A stretch of 64,000 bases of DNA, taken from the NCBI GenBank assembly GCA_965208685.1, contig CBDBPL010000007.1, positions 3,224,001-3,288,000 of the forward strand. The letters are read 5' to 3'. The number at the start of each line of letters is the position of its first letter. Within the stretch, counting starts at the first letter, position 1. Position numbers and translations under genes: made by a program. The notes under the pieces were generated by a model. The model saw nothing but the letters and a program-made list of their open reading frames with translations. It made no database searches and had not been told where the DNA came from. Source of the DNA: JAJEFO01 sp965208685 (lineage in GTDB: Bacteria; Pseudomonadota; Alphaproteobacteria; Rhodobacterales; Rhodobacteraceae). Of this stretch, positions 17,660 through 26,798 are shown one piece after another.

Positions 17660-18688
17660 TCAGGCGCAAATCAGGCAATCCGCGCGCCTTGAGAGCCTTA
17701 TGCTTCGCGTGTCCCCATAGAGCGCGTCGTAAATGAGCATGCGGCCCCGCAGCGTCTCGCCCGCCCCGGAAATCTCCTTGATCGCCTCCACCGCCATCAT
17801 GGTTCCCAGGACCCCAGGCAACGGGCCAAGAACGCCGGCTTCGGCACAGCTCGGTGCCAATCCTTGTGCGGCAGGTTCAGGAAAAACGCATGCATAACAA
17901 GGCCCTCCGCGTGCGGGATCAAAAACGCTGACCTGGCCTTCCCATTGCGCGATCGCACCCGAAATCAACGGAATCCTTCCCTTCACGGCAAATTCGTTGA
18001 CCAGGTAGCGGGTTTCCACGTCATCCGTGCCGTCAAGGACCAGATCATAGTCCGCGAAGAGATCGGCGGCGATCTCGCGCGTCAGCCGACGATTGTAGGG
18101 GCGGATGCTGACGAAGGGATTCTGGTCTGCCATTGCCTTCTGCGCCGAAAACACCTTGGGCATGCCGATTCGCGCATCTGCATGGATCACCTGGCGCTGA
18201 AGGTTCGAGTTCTCGACCGTGTCGCCATCGATGACACCTATCGTGCCGACACCGGCAGCCGCCAGGTATTGAAGGACCGGCGCGCCCAAGCCGCCGGCAC
18301 CCACGACCAGAACACGGGCCTCCTTCAATCGCTTCTGCCCGGTTCCACCGATTTCGCGAAGGGCAATGTGACGCGCGTTTCGCCCAATTTCGGCGGTCGA
18401 AGCACTGGAATCCGCCCCGTCCCGGTTCTCGGGGCGCACGCGGCCCCTTAGGTGGCGCAAGACGCGCAAGTATCCCCAGACCGCCGCTGCCAGCGCGCCT
18501 ACCACAAGCCACGCAATCGCCGACCCGCCAGTGGCTTCACGCAACGAATTTCCCGCCGGGAGCACAAGCTGCATCGAAAGCACGGCAAGGTAGAGAACCG
18601 CAATCAGGACGAGACGCACGCGCGTGGGAACCTGAAGGAACCGCCCCGAGAACCAGAGCGCCGCGGCCAGAGCAAGGACCAGCACCAT
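17660..18688 (-). CDS. moeB: MoeB/ThiF-family adenylyltransferase with N-terminal membrane anchor
   Basis: A 342-residue protein. Three hydrophobic segments in the first about 75 residues look like membrane helices. From about residue 105 there is a complete ThiF/MoeB/HesA domain: nucleotide-binding VVGAGGLGAPVLQYLAAAG, DGDTVENSNLQRQ, DGTDDVETRYLVN, and two zinc Cys pairs (CYAC and C-terminal CLIC). Enzymes of this family adenylate the C-terminus of MoaD or ThiS in molybdopterin or thiamine synthesis. The start overlaps the dut stop (TGATG), making it the third gene of coaBC-dut-moeB. Similar membrane-anchored forms occur in Rhodobacterales. Whether it serves MoaD, ThiS or both is undecided. 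Confidence 0.85.
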   Translation of the reverse strand: MVLVLALAAALWFSGRFLQVPTRVRLVLIAVLYLAVLSMQLVLPAGNSLREATGGSAIAWLVVGALAAAVWGYLRVLRHLRGRVRPENRDGADSSASTAEIGRNARHIALREIGGTGQKRLKEARVLVVGAGGLGAPVLQYLAAAGVGTIGVIDGDTVENSNLQRQVIHADARIGMPKVFSAQKAMADQNPFVSIRPYNRRLTREIAADLFADYDLVLDGTDDVETRYLVNEFAVKGRIPLISGAIAQWEGQVSVFDPARGGPCYACVFPEPAAQGLAPSCAEAGVLGPLPGVLGTMMAVEAIKEISGAGETLRGRMLIYDALYGDTRSIRLSRRADCLICA

Positions 18689-19152
18689 CAGTCGCGCCCC
18701 GTCGACCCGAACCCGCCCGCGCCCCGCACCGTGTCCGGAAGCGACTCAACGACTTCAAAGCTGGCCCGCACCACGGGCGCCAGCACCGCCTGCGCAATGC
18801 GCTGACCGTGCCCGACAACCACCGGGCAGTTGCCGAGGTTGATCAATATCACGCCAAGCGGACCCCTGTAGTCGCTGTCAATCGTGCCGGGTGCGTTCGC
18901 CAGGCTCAGACCGTCCTTCAGCGCGAGGCCCGAGCGGGGACGGATCTGCAGTTCGAATCCATCGGGTATCCCGACATGCAGACCGGTCGGAACCAGCCGC
19001 CGTTCGCCTGGCGCAAGCTCGATTTCCGGACGGTCCGCTTTCGGCAGGTTGGCCCGAAGATCGGCACCGACCGCACCCGGTGACTCGTAGGCTGGAAGCG
19101 GGAGACTCCGGTCCGCGCCTTCGGCCCAAGTCATGGCGATCTCGGCCTTCAT
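18688..19152 (-). CDS. dut: dUTP diphosphatase
   Basis: A 154-residue trimeric-type dUTPase that hydrolyses dUTP to dUMP and pyrophosphate, keeping uracil out of DNA and feeding thymidylate synthesis. All five motifs are present: SPGAVGADLRA (1), RPRSGLALK (2), GTIDSDYRGPLGVIL (3), GQRIAQAVL (4) and the C-terminal GAGGFGSTGRD (5). It overlaps coaBC upstream by four bases and moeB downstream by one base, a tight operon. Confidence 0.97.
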   Translation of the reverse strand: MKAEIAMTWAEGADRSLPLPAYESPGAVGADLRANLPKADRPEIELAPGERRLVPTGLHVGIPDGFELQIRPRSGLALKDGLSLANAPGTIDSDYRGPLGVILINLGNCPVVVGHGQRIAQAVLAPVVRASFEVVESLPDTVRGAGGFGSTGRD

Positions 19153-20345
19153 GAAATCGCGTCGGCGATCCGCTGCGCGAGTCTACGGGCCACATGCTCC
19201 TTTGATGTCCGCGGCCAGGCTTCCTCGCCCGCCCGATCAATCACGGTCACCGCGTTCTCGTCACCGCCCATGATGCCCGTCTCCGGCGAAACGTCGTTGG
19301 CAACGATCCAGTCACACTTCTTGCGCTTGAGCTTTGCCCTGGCGTTTCCGATCACGTCGTCGGTCTCCGCTGCAAAGCCCACGACCAGCCCAGGGCGATC
19401 CTCTCGCATGCGCGATACCGTCGCGAGGATGTCGGGGTTTTCAGCCAGGCTGAGATTCAGGCCCGCGTCGGAGCGCCGCTTCTTGATCTTGGTTCCGGAT
19501 TCCGCCTCAACACGCCAGTCCGCCACCGCCGCCGCGAACACCGCCGCATCCGCGGGAAGCGCAGCCTTGACGGCGTCAAGCATCTGGCGGCCGGTCTCTA
19601 CACGCACCACGGAAACGCCCAGCGGCGGCGGCTCGGAAGCCGGGCCGGTCACGAACGTGACCCTTGCCCCAAGTCCCGCGAGCGCTGCGGCAATTGCCGA
19701 ACCCTGAGCGCCGGAAGAACGGTTGGCAATGTACCTGACGGGATCGATGGGCTCATGCGTTGGGCCCGACGTGACCACGACATGCCTGCCGGAAAGCGCC
19801 CCGGCACCGAGTTGCGCGACGATGGCGTCAACAATCTCGTCGGGTTCGGCCATGCGTCCGGGGCCGTATTCCCCGCATGCCATTTCCCCCTCGGACGGCC
19901 CGACGCGGGCAACACCATCGCCCTCAAGCGAGGCCATGTTGCGCTGGTTTGCCGGGTGAAGCCACATGCGCATGTTCATGGCCGGAGCGATCAGGACCGG
20001 CGTGTCGGTCGCCATCAACAGCGTCGACGCCAGATCATCGGCATGCCCGCCGGCCATCTTTGCTGCGAGATCGGCCGTGGCCGGTGCCACGACCAGGATG
20101 TCTGCACTTCGCGACAACTCGATATGGCCCATCTCGGCCTCGTCGGTCAGGTCGAACAGATCGGTATAGACCTTCTCGCCGGCAAGCGCCGAGGCCGACA
20201 GCGGCGTGATGAATTCCATCGCCGCGCGCGTCAGGACCGGAGTCACCGTCCCCCCGGCCTTGCGGACCTGACGGATCAGGTCCAGCGACTTGTAGGCTGC
20301 GATTCCACCGCCCACGATCAGGAGAACGCGCTTCCCGTCCAGCAT
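19149..20345 (-). CDS. coaBC: Bifunctional phosphopantothenoylcysteine decarboxylase / phosphopantothenate-cysteine ligase
   Basis: A 398-residue CoaBC (Dfp) for two steps of coenzyme A synthesis. The N-terminal flavoprotein CoaC half (about 1-185) shows GGGIAAYKSLDLIRQ, the PAMNMRMW active-site segment and ACGEYGPGRMAEP with the catalytic Cys. The C-terminal CoaB half begins VVVTSGPTHEPIDPVRYIAN and includes KIKKR and ANDVSPETGIMGGDEN. Both halves are complete. First gene of coaBC-dut-moeB, with ATG at 20345 and a good AGGAGC-like site upstream (revcomp of GCCGCTCCTT). Confidence 0.97.
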   Translation of the reverse strand: MLDGKRVLLIVGGGIAAYKSLDLIRQVRKAGGTVTPVLTRAAMEFITPLSASALAGEKVYTDLFDLTDEAEMGHIELSRSADILVVAPATADLAAKMAGGHADDLASTLLMATDTPVLIAPAMNMRMWLHPANQRNMASLEGDGVARVGPSEGEMACGEYGPGRMAEPDEIVDAIVAQLGAGALSGRHVVVTSGPTHEPIDPVRYIANRSSGAQGSAIAAALAGLGARVTFVTGPASEPPPLGVSVVRVETGRQMLDAVKAALPADAAVFAAAVADWRVEAESGTKIKKRRSDAGLNLSLAENPDILATVSRMREDRPGLVVGFAAETDDVIGNARAKLKRKKCDWIVANDVSPETGIMGGDENAVTVIDRAGEEAWPRTSKEHVARRLAQRIADAIS

Positions 20346-20588
20346 GTCTTGCCGCTCCTTGGGTTGTCACAAGTGTTAAGTTCCAGACGGGCAATGAGCA
20401 AGGCGTTGCACATCCAGCGCAAGACTGTCTCGTTCCGCGCGTGTGCTCGATGACGAACCGGACCGCGCCGCGCCCGCAACATTCCCCACGATCGCGGGTT
20501 GCCCGGCAGGGACCCTTGAACGGTTTCCGACATCCGGCAAGACCGGCATGGAGGCAGCGCGCCGCCTTCGCGCTCCGCTTGATTGTTC

Positions 20589-21524
20589 CTAACGGGCGAG
20601 GCGCGCGTCGATGGCGTCCCAGATGATGCCGGCGACGTTCATGCCGTCGAACCGCTCAAGTTCCTGGATGCCGGTGGGCGAGGTGACGTTGATCTCCGTA
20701 AGGTGGTCGCCGATGACATCGATGCCGACGAAGATCTGCCCCTTTTCGCGAAGCAACGGCCCGATGGCATCGCATATCTCGCGGTCCCGCGCGGTCAGGC
20801 CGACTTTTTCAGCCCGGCCGCCAACATGGAGATTCGAGCGCGTCTCGCCTTCGGGCGGGATGCGGTTGATCGCACCGACGGGCTCCCCGTCGACCAGGAT
20901 GATGCGCTTGTCGCCGTTCGTCACTTCCGGAAGGAATTTCTGGGCAATCAGGGGCTCGCGCGTTGCAGCAGTGAACATTTCATGCAGCGAGGCAAGGTTC
21001 CGGTCGCCGCGTTTCAGGTGGAATATCCCCGCGCCGCCATTGCCATAGAGCGGCTTCAGGATGATGTCTCCGTGACGTGCCGCAAATTTGCGAATTGCAT
21101 CCAGGCGACGCGCGATCATCGTCGGCGGCGTCAAGTCCGGAAACTGAAGAACGAGCAGCTTTTCCGGAAAGTTCCTTACCCAGAACGGGTCGTTGACCAC
21201 GAGCGTGTTCGGCACCAGTTCGAGCAGGTGCGTGGTCGTGATGTAGCCCGTGTCGAAAGGCGGGTCCTGACGGAGCCAAATCACGTCGAACCTGTCCAAC
21301 GGCGCAACCGTCTCCTCGCCAAGACAGAAATGGTCGTCCTTCACACGACGCACTTCCAGAGGCCAGCCGCGCGCCGCAACTTGCCCTTCCTCCCAGAAGA
21401 GACTGTCCGGATGGTAGTGGAACAGTTCCGCACCCCGGGCCTGAGCCTCTTCCGCGAGCCGAAACGTCGAGTCGGCCTCTATGTCGATCGGGCCGATGGG
21501 ATCCATTTGTATCGCGACTCTCAT
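20589..21524 (-). CDS. gshB: Glutathione synthetase
   Basis: A 311-residue ATP-grasp enzyme joining gamma-glutamylcysteine and glycine. The N-terminus (MRVAIQMDPIGPIDIEADST) is diagnostic of prokaryotic GshB. The ATP-grasp region includes DIILKPLYGNGGAGIF, the metal-binding stretch GDKRIILVDGEPVGAINRIP, and FVGIDVIGDHLTEINVTSPTG. ATG at 21524 has GAGG six bases upstream; a GTG two codons earlier is a weaker option. The accessory island starts directly upstream of this gene. Confidence 0.97.
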   Translation of the reverse strand: MRVAIQMDPIGPIDIEADSTFRLAEEAQARGAELFHYHPDSLFWEEGQVAARGWPLEVRRVKDDHFCLGEETVAPLDRFDVIWLRQDPPFDTGYITTTHLLELVPNTLVVNDPFWVRNFPEKLLVLQFPDLTPPTMIARRLDAIRKFAARHGDIILKPLYGNGGAGIFHLKRGDRNLASLHEMFTAATREPLIAQKFLPEVTNGDKRIILVDGEPVGAINRIPPEGETRSNLHVGGRAEKVGLTARDREICDAIGPLLREKGQIFVGIDVIGDHLTEINVTSPTGIQELERFDGMNVAGIIWDAIDARLAR

Positions 21525-21530
21525 GCGCAC

Positions 21531-22085
21531 CTCGCGGAAGCTTTTTGGCCCAAGGCGACGCGAGCATCAATGGCGGTCATGCAACAGCTGGTCCTGTCAT
21601 GCCGTCCTGCCTTTGAGTTCCGGCCCCGTCCGGTCGACACTCTCGGCAGGGCGGTCCCATGGCTTGTTGCCACTGCCGGTTTGGCAATGGCTTGCCTTTG
21701 GACAAGGGATCGCCATCCCAACATATTGGGGAACCATCGCAAACAGTTCTTCGTACAGTGTCGATCGCCGGACATTCATCGCATTGAACGCTGGTGCATA
21801 GGAAGTCATGTGTCCTGTCCCAATTGGGCACTTTCCGGTTCGCGGCGCGGGGGACGCGGGGATGCGCCGACAGGTGCCCATTCGTCATGTACGGCATGGG
21901 CAACACAGCGACCTTGGCGCGGGTGCCGAACGTCCTGTGGACGACCGAGACGTTCCCGGTGACGCTTGATCCGGACACGTTGCACGACCCGACGAAGCTG
22001 GATCTTGGTGCCAGTATGGCGTGACGCTGCCTATACGATGCATAAGCCATTGGCAATACGTTGAATTCGACAGTAAGGGAAAATG
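21531..22085. other. About 550-bp intergenic stretch at the island edge, no intact gene
   Basis: No frame gives a recognisable full protein. On the reverse strand, around 21597-21830, a short frame reads NVRRSTLYEELFAMVPQYVG, faintly like the N-terminus of Uma2-type nucleases, but it lacks everything after this block and could be chance. The + strand near 21900-22020 holds another short open stretch ending at 22024 with no recognisable family. I regard the segment as decayed DNA next to an insertion-sequence end. Confidence 0.35.
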
Positions 22086-22173
22086 TAATGAGCAACTGGT
22101 GTGTCTACTAATAAGCAAATGGTGACATTTCTAATAGACAACTCGTTGTGGTTCTAATATACAACTCGTGACA
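22086..22173. repeat. 23-bp tandem repeat, four units
   Basis: Four units start with TAATG at 22086 and TAATA at 22109, 22132 and 22155, an exact 23-base period. Each continues with a variant of AGCAACTGGTG or ACAACTCGTTG. The outermost unit ends in ACTCGTGACAGG. The stretch is AT-rich against its surroundings. Multiple terminal repeats of about this length are a hallmark of IS21-family ends, so I read it as a solitary insertion-sequence end whose reverse complement begins TGTCACGAG. An iteron-like replication or regulator site is the alternative. Confidence 0.75.
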
Positions 22174-22248
22174 GGACAGAAGGCCACTCGACAAGATGCC
22201 ACCCGTGGCATGCCCTCTCCAGCACGCTCGAAATGAGAATTCCGACCC

Positions 22249-23535
22249 ATGAGTGACACAGACGCATACCTGCCAAGACATCTCATGTCGGAGCTTGAGG
22301 ACGCAATCGCATCAGCCCGAGTGGTCAACCTCATAGGTCCAAGACAAGCTGGCAAGACCACGCTTGTGCGAGACCTGTTTGGTCAGGGCCATTTCGTGAC
22401 GCTGGATGACACTGCCGTTCTGGCCGCCATCGACGCAGACCCCGAAGGTCAGCTCACAAGTCTCACGGAAGATCTGGACGGCACCCCACTCATCATTGAT
22501 GAGGCGCAACGATCAAGGAACCTGGCCTTGGCCATCAAGAGAACGGTCGACACCAACCGCAGGAAGGGCCAATTCGTCCTCACTGGTTCCTCAAACGTGT
22601 TCACGAACATGGATGTCGCGGACTCGCTTGCCGGAAGGATGCGGACACTCAAACTCTGGCCATTGTCCGCCGCCGAAATCAGGACGGCTCCAGTCAATCG
22701 CCTGATGGACTGGGCGATGCAAAGCGCGCCATCGCTCGCCCAGATCGCTGATCCTGAGCCGGCAGGCAGACGCGGCTACATTGACCTCGTCCTGTCAGGC
22801 GGCTTTCCAGAGATCCGAGCCCTGCCGTCAAGGTCTCGGCAGCGCCAGTACCGAGACTACGTTGATGCCGTCGTCGACCGGGATGTCGCAGACGTCATGC
22901 CCGTTCGAAAGCCGGACGCCTTGCGCATCCTGATCGATCAGATGGCCGCCCGTACGGCACAGGAGACCAACACGTCCGAGCTTGCAAGGCTGGTCAGGCT
23001 CCAACGTGTTACGGTCGAGCAGTACCTTGACGTCCTGGCCCGCCTGTCGATGGTGACCAAGCTTGGCGCCTGGACATCCGGAGAGGGCAAACGGGAGGTC
23101 AGGCAGCCGAAATTCCACTTCGTGGATACAGGGATGGCCTGTGCCTTGCGCCGATTCACCGACGCGACCTTCGCCCTCGGCAACACGCCGCAGGCATTGG
23201 GCGGATTGCTTGAGAGCTTCGTCGTCGGCGAGTTGCAGCGCGCCCTGCCGATGCAAGATGCCGACTACCGGCTATTTCATTGGCGCAGTGCGGATCGGCG
23301 CGAGATCGACATCCTGATCGACGGGGGAAGCCACCTGGTCAACATCGAGATCAAGTCATCTGCTTCCGTCGGCAGTGCGGACTTCAAGCATCTCAAGTGG
23401 TTTGCCTCTGACGGTCCCGGTCGCAGCAGAACGTGCACCGGCATCGTCTTCTATCTTGGGCAAGACATGCTCACTTTCGGGAACCGGACGTTTGCCCTTC
23501 CCGTGAGCAGCCTCTGGAGCAGAATCGACGCATAG
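22249..23535 (+). CDS. AAA-type ATPase with DUF4143 domain
   Basis: A 428-residue protein of the AAA_14/DUF4143 group. Walker A GPRQAGKTT is at residues 30-38 and Walker B LIIDEAQ at 81-87, with sensor-like VLTGSSN near residue 116. The C-terminal DUF4143 part (about 200-400) includes the variable winged-helix region and EIDILIDGGSHLVNIEIKSS, which resembles a PD-(D/E)xK nuclease motif. Such proteins are widespread accessory genes of unknown function, sometimes suspected in toxin-antitoxin or defence roles. It stands alone, just after the 23-bp repeats, in an island of mobile remnants. Confidence 0.85.
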   Translation: MSDTDAYLPRHLMSELEDAIASARVVNLIGPRQAGKTTLVRDLFGQGHFVTLDDTAVLAAIDADPEGQLTSLTEDLDGTPLIIDEAQRSRNLALAIKRTVDTNRRKGQFVLTGSSNVFTNMDVADSLAGRMRTLKLWPLSAAEIRTAPVNRLMDWAMQSAPSLAQIADPEPAGRRGYIDLVLSGGFPEIRALPSRSRQRQYRDYVDAVVDRDVADVMPVRKPDALRILIDQMAARTAQETNTSELARLVRLQRVTVEQYLDVLARLSMVTKLGAWTSGEGKREVRQPKFHFVDTGMACALRRFTDATFALGNTPQALGGLLESFVVGELQRALPMQDADYRLFHWRSADRREIDILIDGGSHLVNIEIKSSASVGSADFKHLKWFASDGPGRSRTCTGIVFYLGQDMLTFGNRTFALPVSSLWSRIDA

Positions 23536-23593
23536 GGCACCGCAATCGGCATTCGGGAAAAGTCTGCACTCGCCCAGCGGCACGACAGCATGG

Positions 23594-25921
23594 TCAGCTT
23601 GCCTCGGCGATCCACCACGCCGCAAGCGGCCGCATGTTGAGGACCGCCCGGCATGTCAGCCGGCCCCTGTCAAAGGCGGCCGGCGTCTGAAACACCAAGT
23701 TTCGCTTTTCGTGGAGCTCTCGACACAGAGCGCGCCGAAGCACGTCGGCTTCGCTCGACAGGCCCCACGCTTCCAGTTGAGCGGCGTAGCTGAAATTGAA
23801 CCCCGGCTGTATCTCGGCCGTCTGAAAGCTCGTGTCCTCCTGGTGCGGAAGCAGGGCCATTGCGTCGTCCGGGATGCCTGTCAAAGACACGGCACCCTCT
23901 CCACCTCCCGCCTTGAGGAAATTCCGCTCGTAGATTGTCCTCAAGGCACTTTCGGCGCTGATTCGCGGAACAATGTCGCCAAGTCCAAGGCGGCGCGCCA
24001 GGAAAGGACCGAAGAGTTGCTCAATAAAGCACGCATCGGAGAACGGGCCGTCCGTGTCGACGCGAAACCACTTCCCGTTGAAGAGCCGTTCATTGTAGGC
24101 GACAGCTGCTCGGTCTGCCTGCTTCTTCCAGTCCTCCGCAAGGCAAGCTGCACCCGCCTCCTCAGCGAGTTCTGCCGCCGCGAGCAGCGCAGCAATCCAG
24201 AGACCGCCGCAATAGCTTGACGGACCTGTCATCGGGATGTTGTCGAAAGTCTGGTCCGGGATGCCGTCGTTCTCGATCAGCCCGTCCCCGTCCCGATCAA
24301 ACTGCTGCAGATGATCGATGGCGGCACGAACGGCCGGAAAAAGTCTCAACCGCCAATCGGCATCCATGTGTCTTCCTTCCCGATACACGCAGAGGACGAA
24401 ATCGCAATTCAGGTCCTTCCACAGGGTACCGTCGCGATAGGTGTAGGAATTCGGGGTGACAAACGGATCCTCGCCCGGACCGCCGAGATCGTGCGGGCAG
24501 GCACTGCCCAGATTGATCGGAAACAGGTTCTTCTCTTGGCCGTGTCGGCGACGTCCCGGATCTCCGGGAACCAGGAAGTCCGCGTAGTCACGCGCGACAC
24601 TCGCAGCAAGTTCCGGGAAGAACCGTGCCACCGCCTCCCCGGCGTAGATCCAGAGATCAAGCGTGTTGTAGAGTGCATAGTCGTGGCACTCGATGATCCC
24701 GAAGTGCTGTCTCCCGTCAGGCGATCCATGCGCCGAAGTCAGTACGGTGAGGCCATCCACCAGAAAATAGCTTTCGTTTATCGTCACTCCGGCACGGTGC
24801 GGCGCGCTGCCAAGCACCTTGGTGGTGTGCCCGTGCCATTCGGAGATTCGCCTCTCCCAGTCTGGTGCCGACCGATGGGCCAGTTCCGTGATGCGTTCCG
24901 CGTTCCGACCGTTCCGGCTCCATTCGTCGGTATAACCGCGAAACCACGTCCGGCCTTGCCCAAACGAGATCCTCGGCAAGTCCCAGGCAAGGGTCGCCAG
25001 CATCTCGCGGCTTTCGCCAGGCATCATGGATACCCGCACGGATACGGCGGCGGCCGGATGTGCGGGCGGAGTCTCGCGAAACCCGCTCTCCGTGACCCAG
25101 CCGCTGCCGCGATCCGGTGCATCGCCGGTCTCGAGAAACCCGCCCCAGAATTCATCGCCGTTCCCTGCGCCATCGAAGCAAACCGTTCGGGAAAAGACAG
25201 CGGCTGCGTCGGCGGACACCGCGATGGCCCACTCTCCCGTGCCTTCCGGCGGTTCGTCCGCCGTGCGACGGCGGTCCAGGATGACCCCTGTTCCTCCGGG
25301 AACCTCCGCCGGCCTGTTGAAGCAACCAGCCGCCACCCTGGACGGGCGATCTTCATGGAAAGAACCGAACCATCCGTTCAGGTTGGCGAAGGTAAACGCG
25401 AGCGAGACGTCGGCGGCCAAGTCGCTGGTGTTGGTCAGTCGCCACTTGAAAAGGGCAACCGGCAGCATCGAGCAGGAAAGATCGCGTGGAATGACGGGAG
25501 AGAATGAGAGACATTCCGCTTCGACGCCTGCCAGCGGTGCGTGCCGGTGCCACGAGAACGGGAAGAGGCCGCCCCACTCGGGCACCGCCCGTTCGAATTC
25601 GAAGGATTCCAGTTCGCCACTCTCGGGCTCCGGCTGCAGGGCGGCGGCAACAGGCCGCCCGTTCTGCCGTCGGACACGGACAAGAAATCCGTTGCAAGGC
25701 ATCGCAAAACTTGCCACGCCCCCGCCCTTGACTGTCCACCGGCTGAAGCGCCCGTCTGAAGCGCGGGTCATTCCCCCGGTGCCAAGGCCGCCAAGGGGGA
25801 CGCCCGTGGCGCTCAGCGGCTTGAACAACCTTTTCATTTTTGCGGATGAAGACTGCAGTGCATGCCCGGAAGGACGCCGCAACGACGCCGGAGGCAGGAA
25901 GAACGGATCGTTGCGCAACAT
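23594..25921 (-). CDS. GH116 family glycosidase (GBA2-like beta-glucosidase)
   Basis: A 775-residue glycoside hydrolase family 116 protein, relatives of which cleave beta-glucosides, beta-xylosides or glucosylceramide. The N-terminal beta domain (GBA2_N) starts with GVPLGGLGTGGMTRASDGRF. The catalytic (alpha/alpha)6 domain includes IIECHDYALYNTLD, containing the likely nucleophile Glu411, and ENDGIPDQTFDN (about residues 550-561) with the acid/base Asp. No signal peptide is evident, so it is probably cytoplasmic. ATG at 25921 has AGGGGAT seven bases before it; the frame is open further upstream but lacks a better start. It stands alone within the island with no transporter beside it. The sugar specificity is unknown. 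Confidence 0.88.
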   Translation of the reverse strand: MLRNDPFFLPPASLRRPSGHALQSSSAKMKRLFKPLSATGVPLGGLGTGGMTRASDGRFSRWTVKGGGVASFAMPCNGFLVRVRRQNGRPVAAALQPEPESGELESFEFERAVPEWGGLFPFSWHRHAPLAGVEAECLSFSPVIPRDLSCSMLPVALFKWRLTNTSDLAADVSLAFTFANLNGWFGSFHEDRPSRVAAGCFNRPAEVPGGTGVILDRRRTADEPPEGTGEWAIAVSADAAAVFSRTVCFDGAGNGDEFWGGFLETGDAPDRGSGWVTESGFRETPPAHPAAAVSVRVSMMPGESREMLATLAWDLPRISFGQGRTWFRGYTDEWSRNGRNAERITELAHRSAPDWERRISEWHGHTTKVLGSAPHRAGVTINESYFLVDGLTVLTSAHGSPDGRQHFGIIECHDYALYNTLDLWIYAGEAVARFFPELAASVARDYADFLVPGDPGRRRHGQEKNLFPINLGSACPHDLGGPGEDPFVTPNSYTYRDGTLWKDLNCDFVLCVYREGRHMDADWRLRLFPAVRAAIDHLQQFDRDGDGLIENDGIPDQTFDNIPMTGPSSYCGGLWIAALLAAAELAEEAGAACLAEDWKKQADRAAVAYNERLFNGKWFRVDTDGPFSDACFIEQLFGPFLARRLGLGDIVPRISAESALRTIYERNFLKAGGGEGAVSLTGIPDDAMALLPHQEDTSFQTAEIQPGFNFSYAAQLEAWGLSSEADVLRRALCRELHEKRNLVFQTPAAFDRGRLTCRAVLNMRPLAAWWIAEAS

Positions 25922-26798
25922 TGCAGGATCCCCTGATGCCTCTCCCGAGCGCAACGCGTGCGGGGACGAGGCAGCGTGACCTTTGACCCTCAATACAGTT
26001 GGAACCTGCCACTGAAAATCTATCTTTGCCCGCCACTCACGTTGTTTCGTGGCATTTCCTCGTTCCGAACTGCGGCAGCGGGCTCTTCCACGGTCGAGCG
26101 GGCCAGTCAGCGAGGAACAAATTCGGAGGCAGGCTGCGCCTGCACGCGGCACCGGGGCCGATTACCGGTGCGTCAGATGCCAAGAGCACAAGTGATGCGA
26201 TTCCAGGCTGCGTCTGGAGGGAACGGCGGACCCGGCACTCTTGCGCGCCGCTCACCAATGGCTCTGCAGCATTGCGAGGCATGCGCAAGCCTCCCTGCCG
26301 TCCATGCTCCACATCCGCGTGCGGTTGTCTGTCGCGGCAGGAACACCGGTTACCCAACGCCAAGGATACGACGGCCCTTCCAATGCGGTCCGGCCGAATT
26401 CCCCGGGTGCTGGCGCGGGTTTTTCGTTCAGGCAAGCAGCAGGCAAGGGATCAACCATCAAGGCTTCCTGACGGTCGGGCTGCGGCGGCGGGCATTGCGA
26501 GCGGCTCCGTCGAGGCTCGTCGGCATGGGGAGTTTCGGCAACGGAAGGACAGGAGGGCGAGAGGCCAGCCGGCACTCTGGAAAGTGCATGGCCGGGAAAC
26601 TTTCAGTTTCAATTGAAATTTACGTCCAGTCTAAATTAAGTTACTTATATTCAATGCGTTACGGCATTGTCTCTTTCGCGCCGAAAATGCAGAATCAACA
26701 CTATGTCGGCACGAGGTCCGGAATCGCATCCCTGTCTACGCATGTGCCGACATGACGGGACACCGGCATGATTCGCGTCCGTCCTGCGGCCTCCAGGT
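25922..26798. other. Intergenic stretch with an AT-rich island and a palindrome
   Basis: About 880 bp without a believable gene; the open frames on both strands show no domain and are Arg/Cys/Pro-rich, as in non-coding GC-rich DNA. Between about 26590 and 26710 composition drops sharply in GC, and a perfect 12-base palindrome TTTCAATTGAAA lies at 26607-26618. This could be a promoter/operator region for the GH116 gene or a junction left by a transferred segment. Confidence 0.4.

Noticed and set aside
21597..21881. Possible Uma2-type nuclease fragment on the reverse strand
   Set aside because: Only about 20 residues resemble the family, with no catalytic region; too weak to annotate as a gene.
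22086..22173. CRISPR array
   Set aside because: Units are directly adjacent with a 23-base period and diverged sequence; there are no unique spacers and no cas genes.
25958..26755. Forward open frame of about 265 codons upstream of the GH116 gene
   Set aside because: Cys/Arg/Pro-rich translation without a domain, overlapping an AT-rich non-coding patch.
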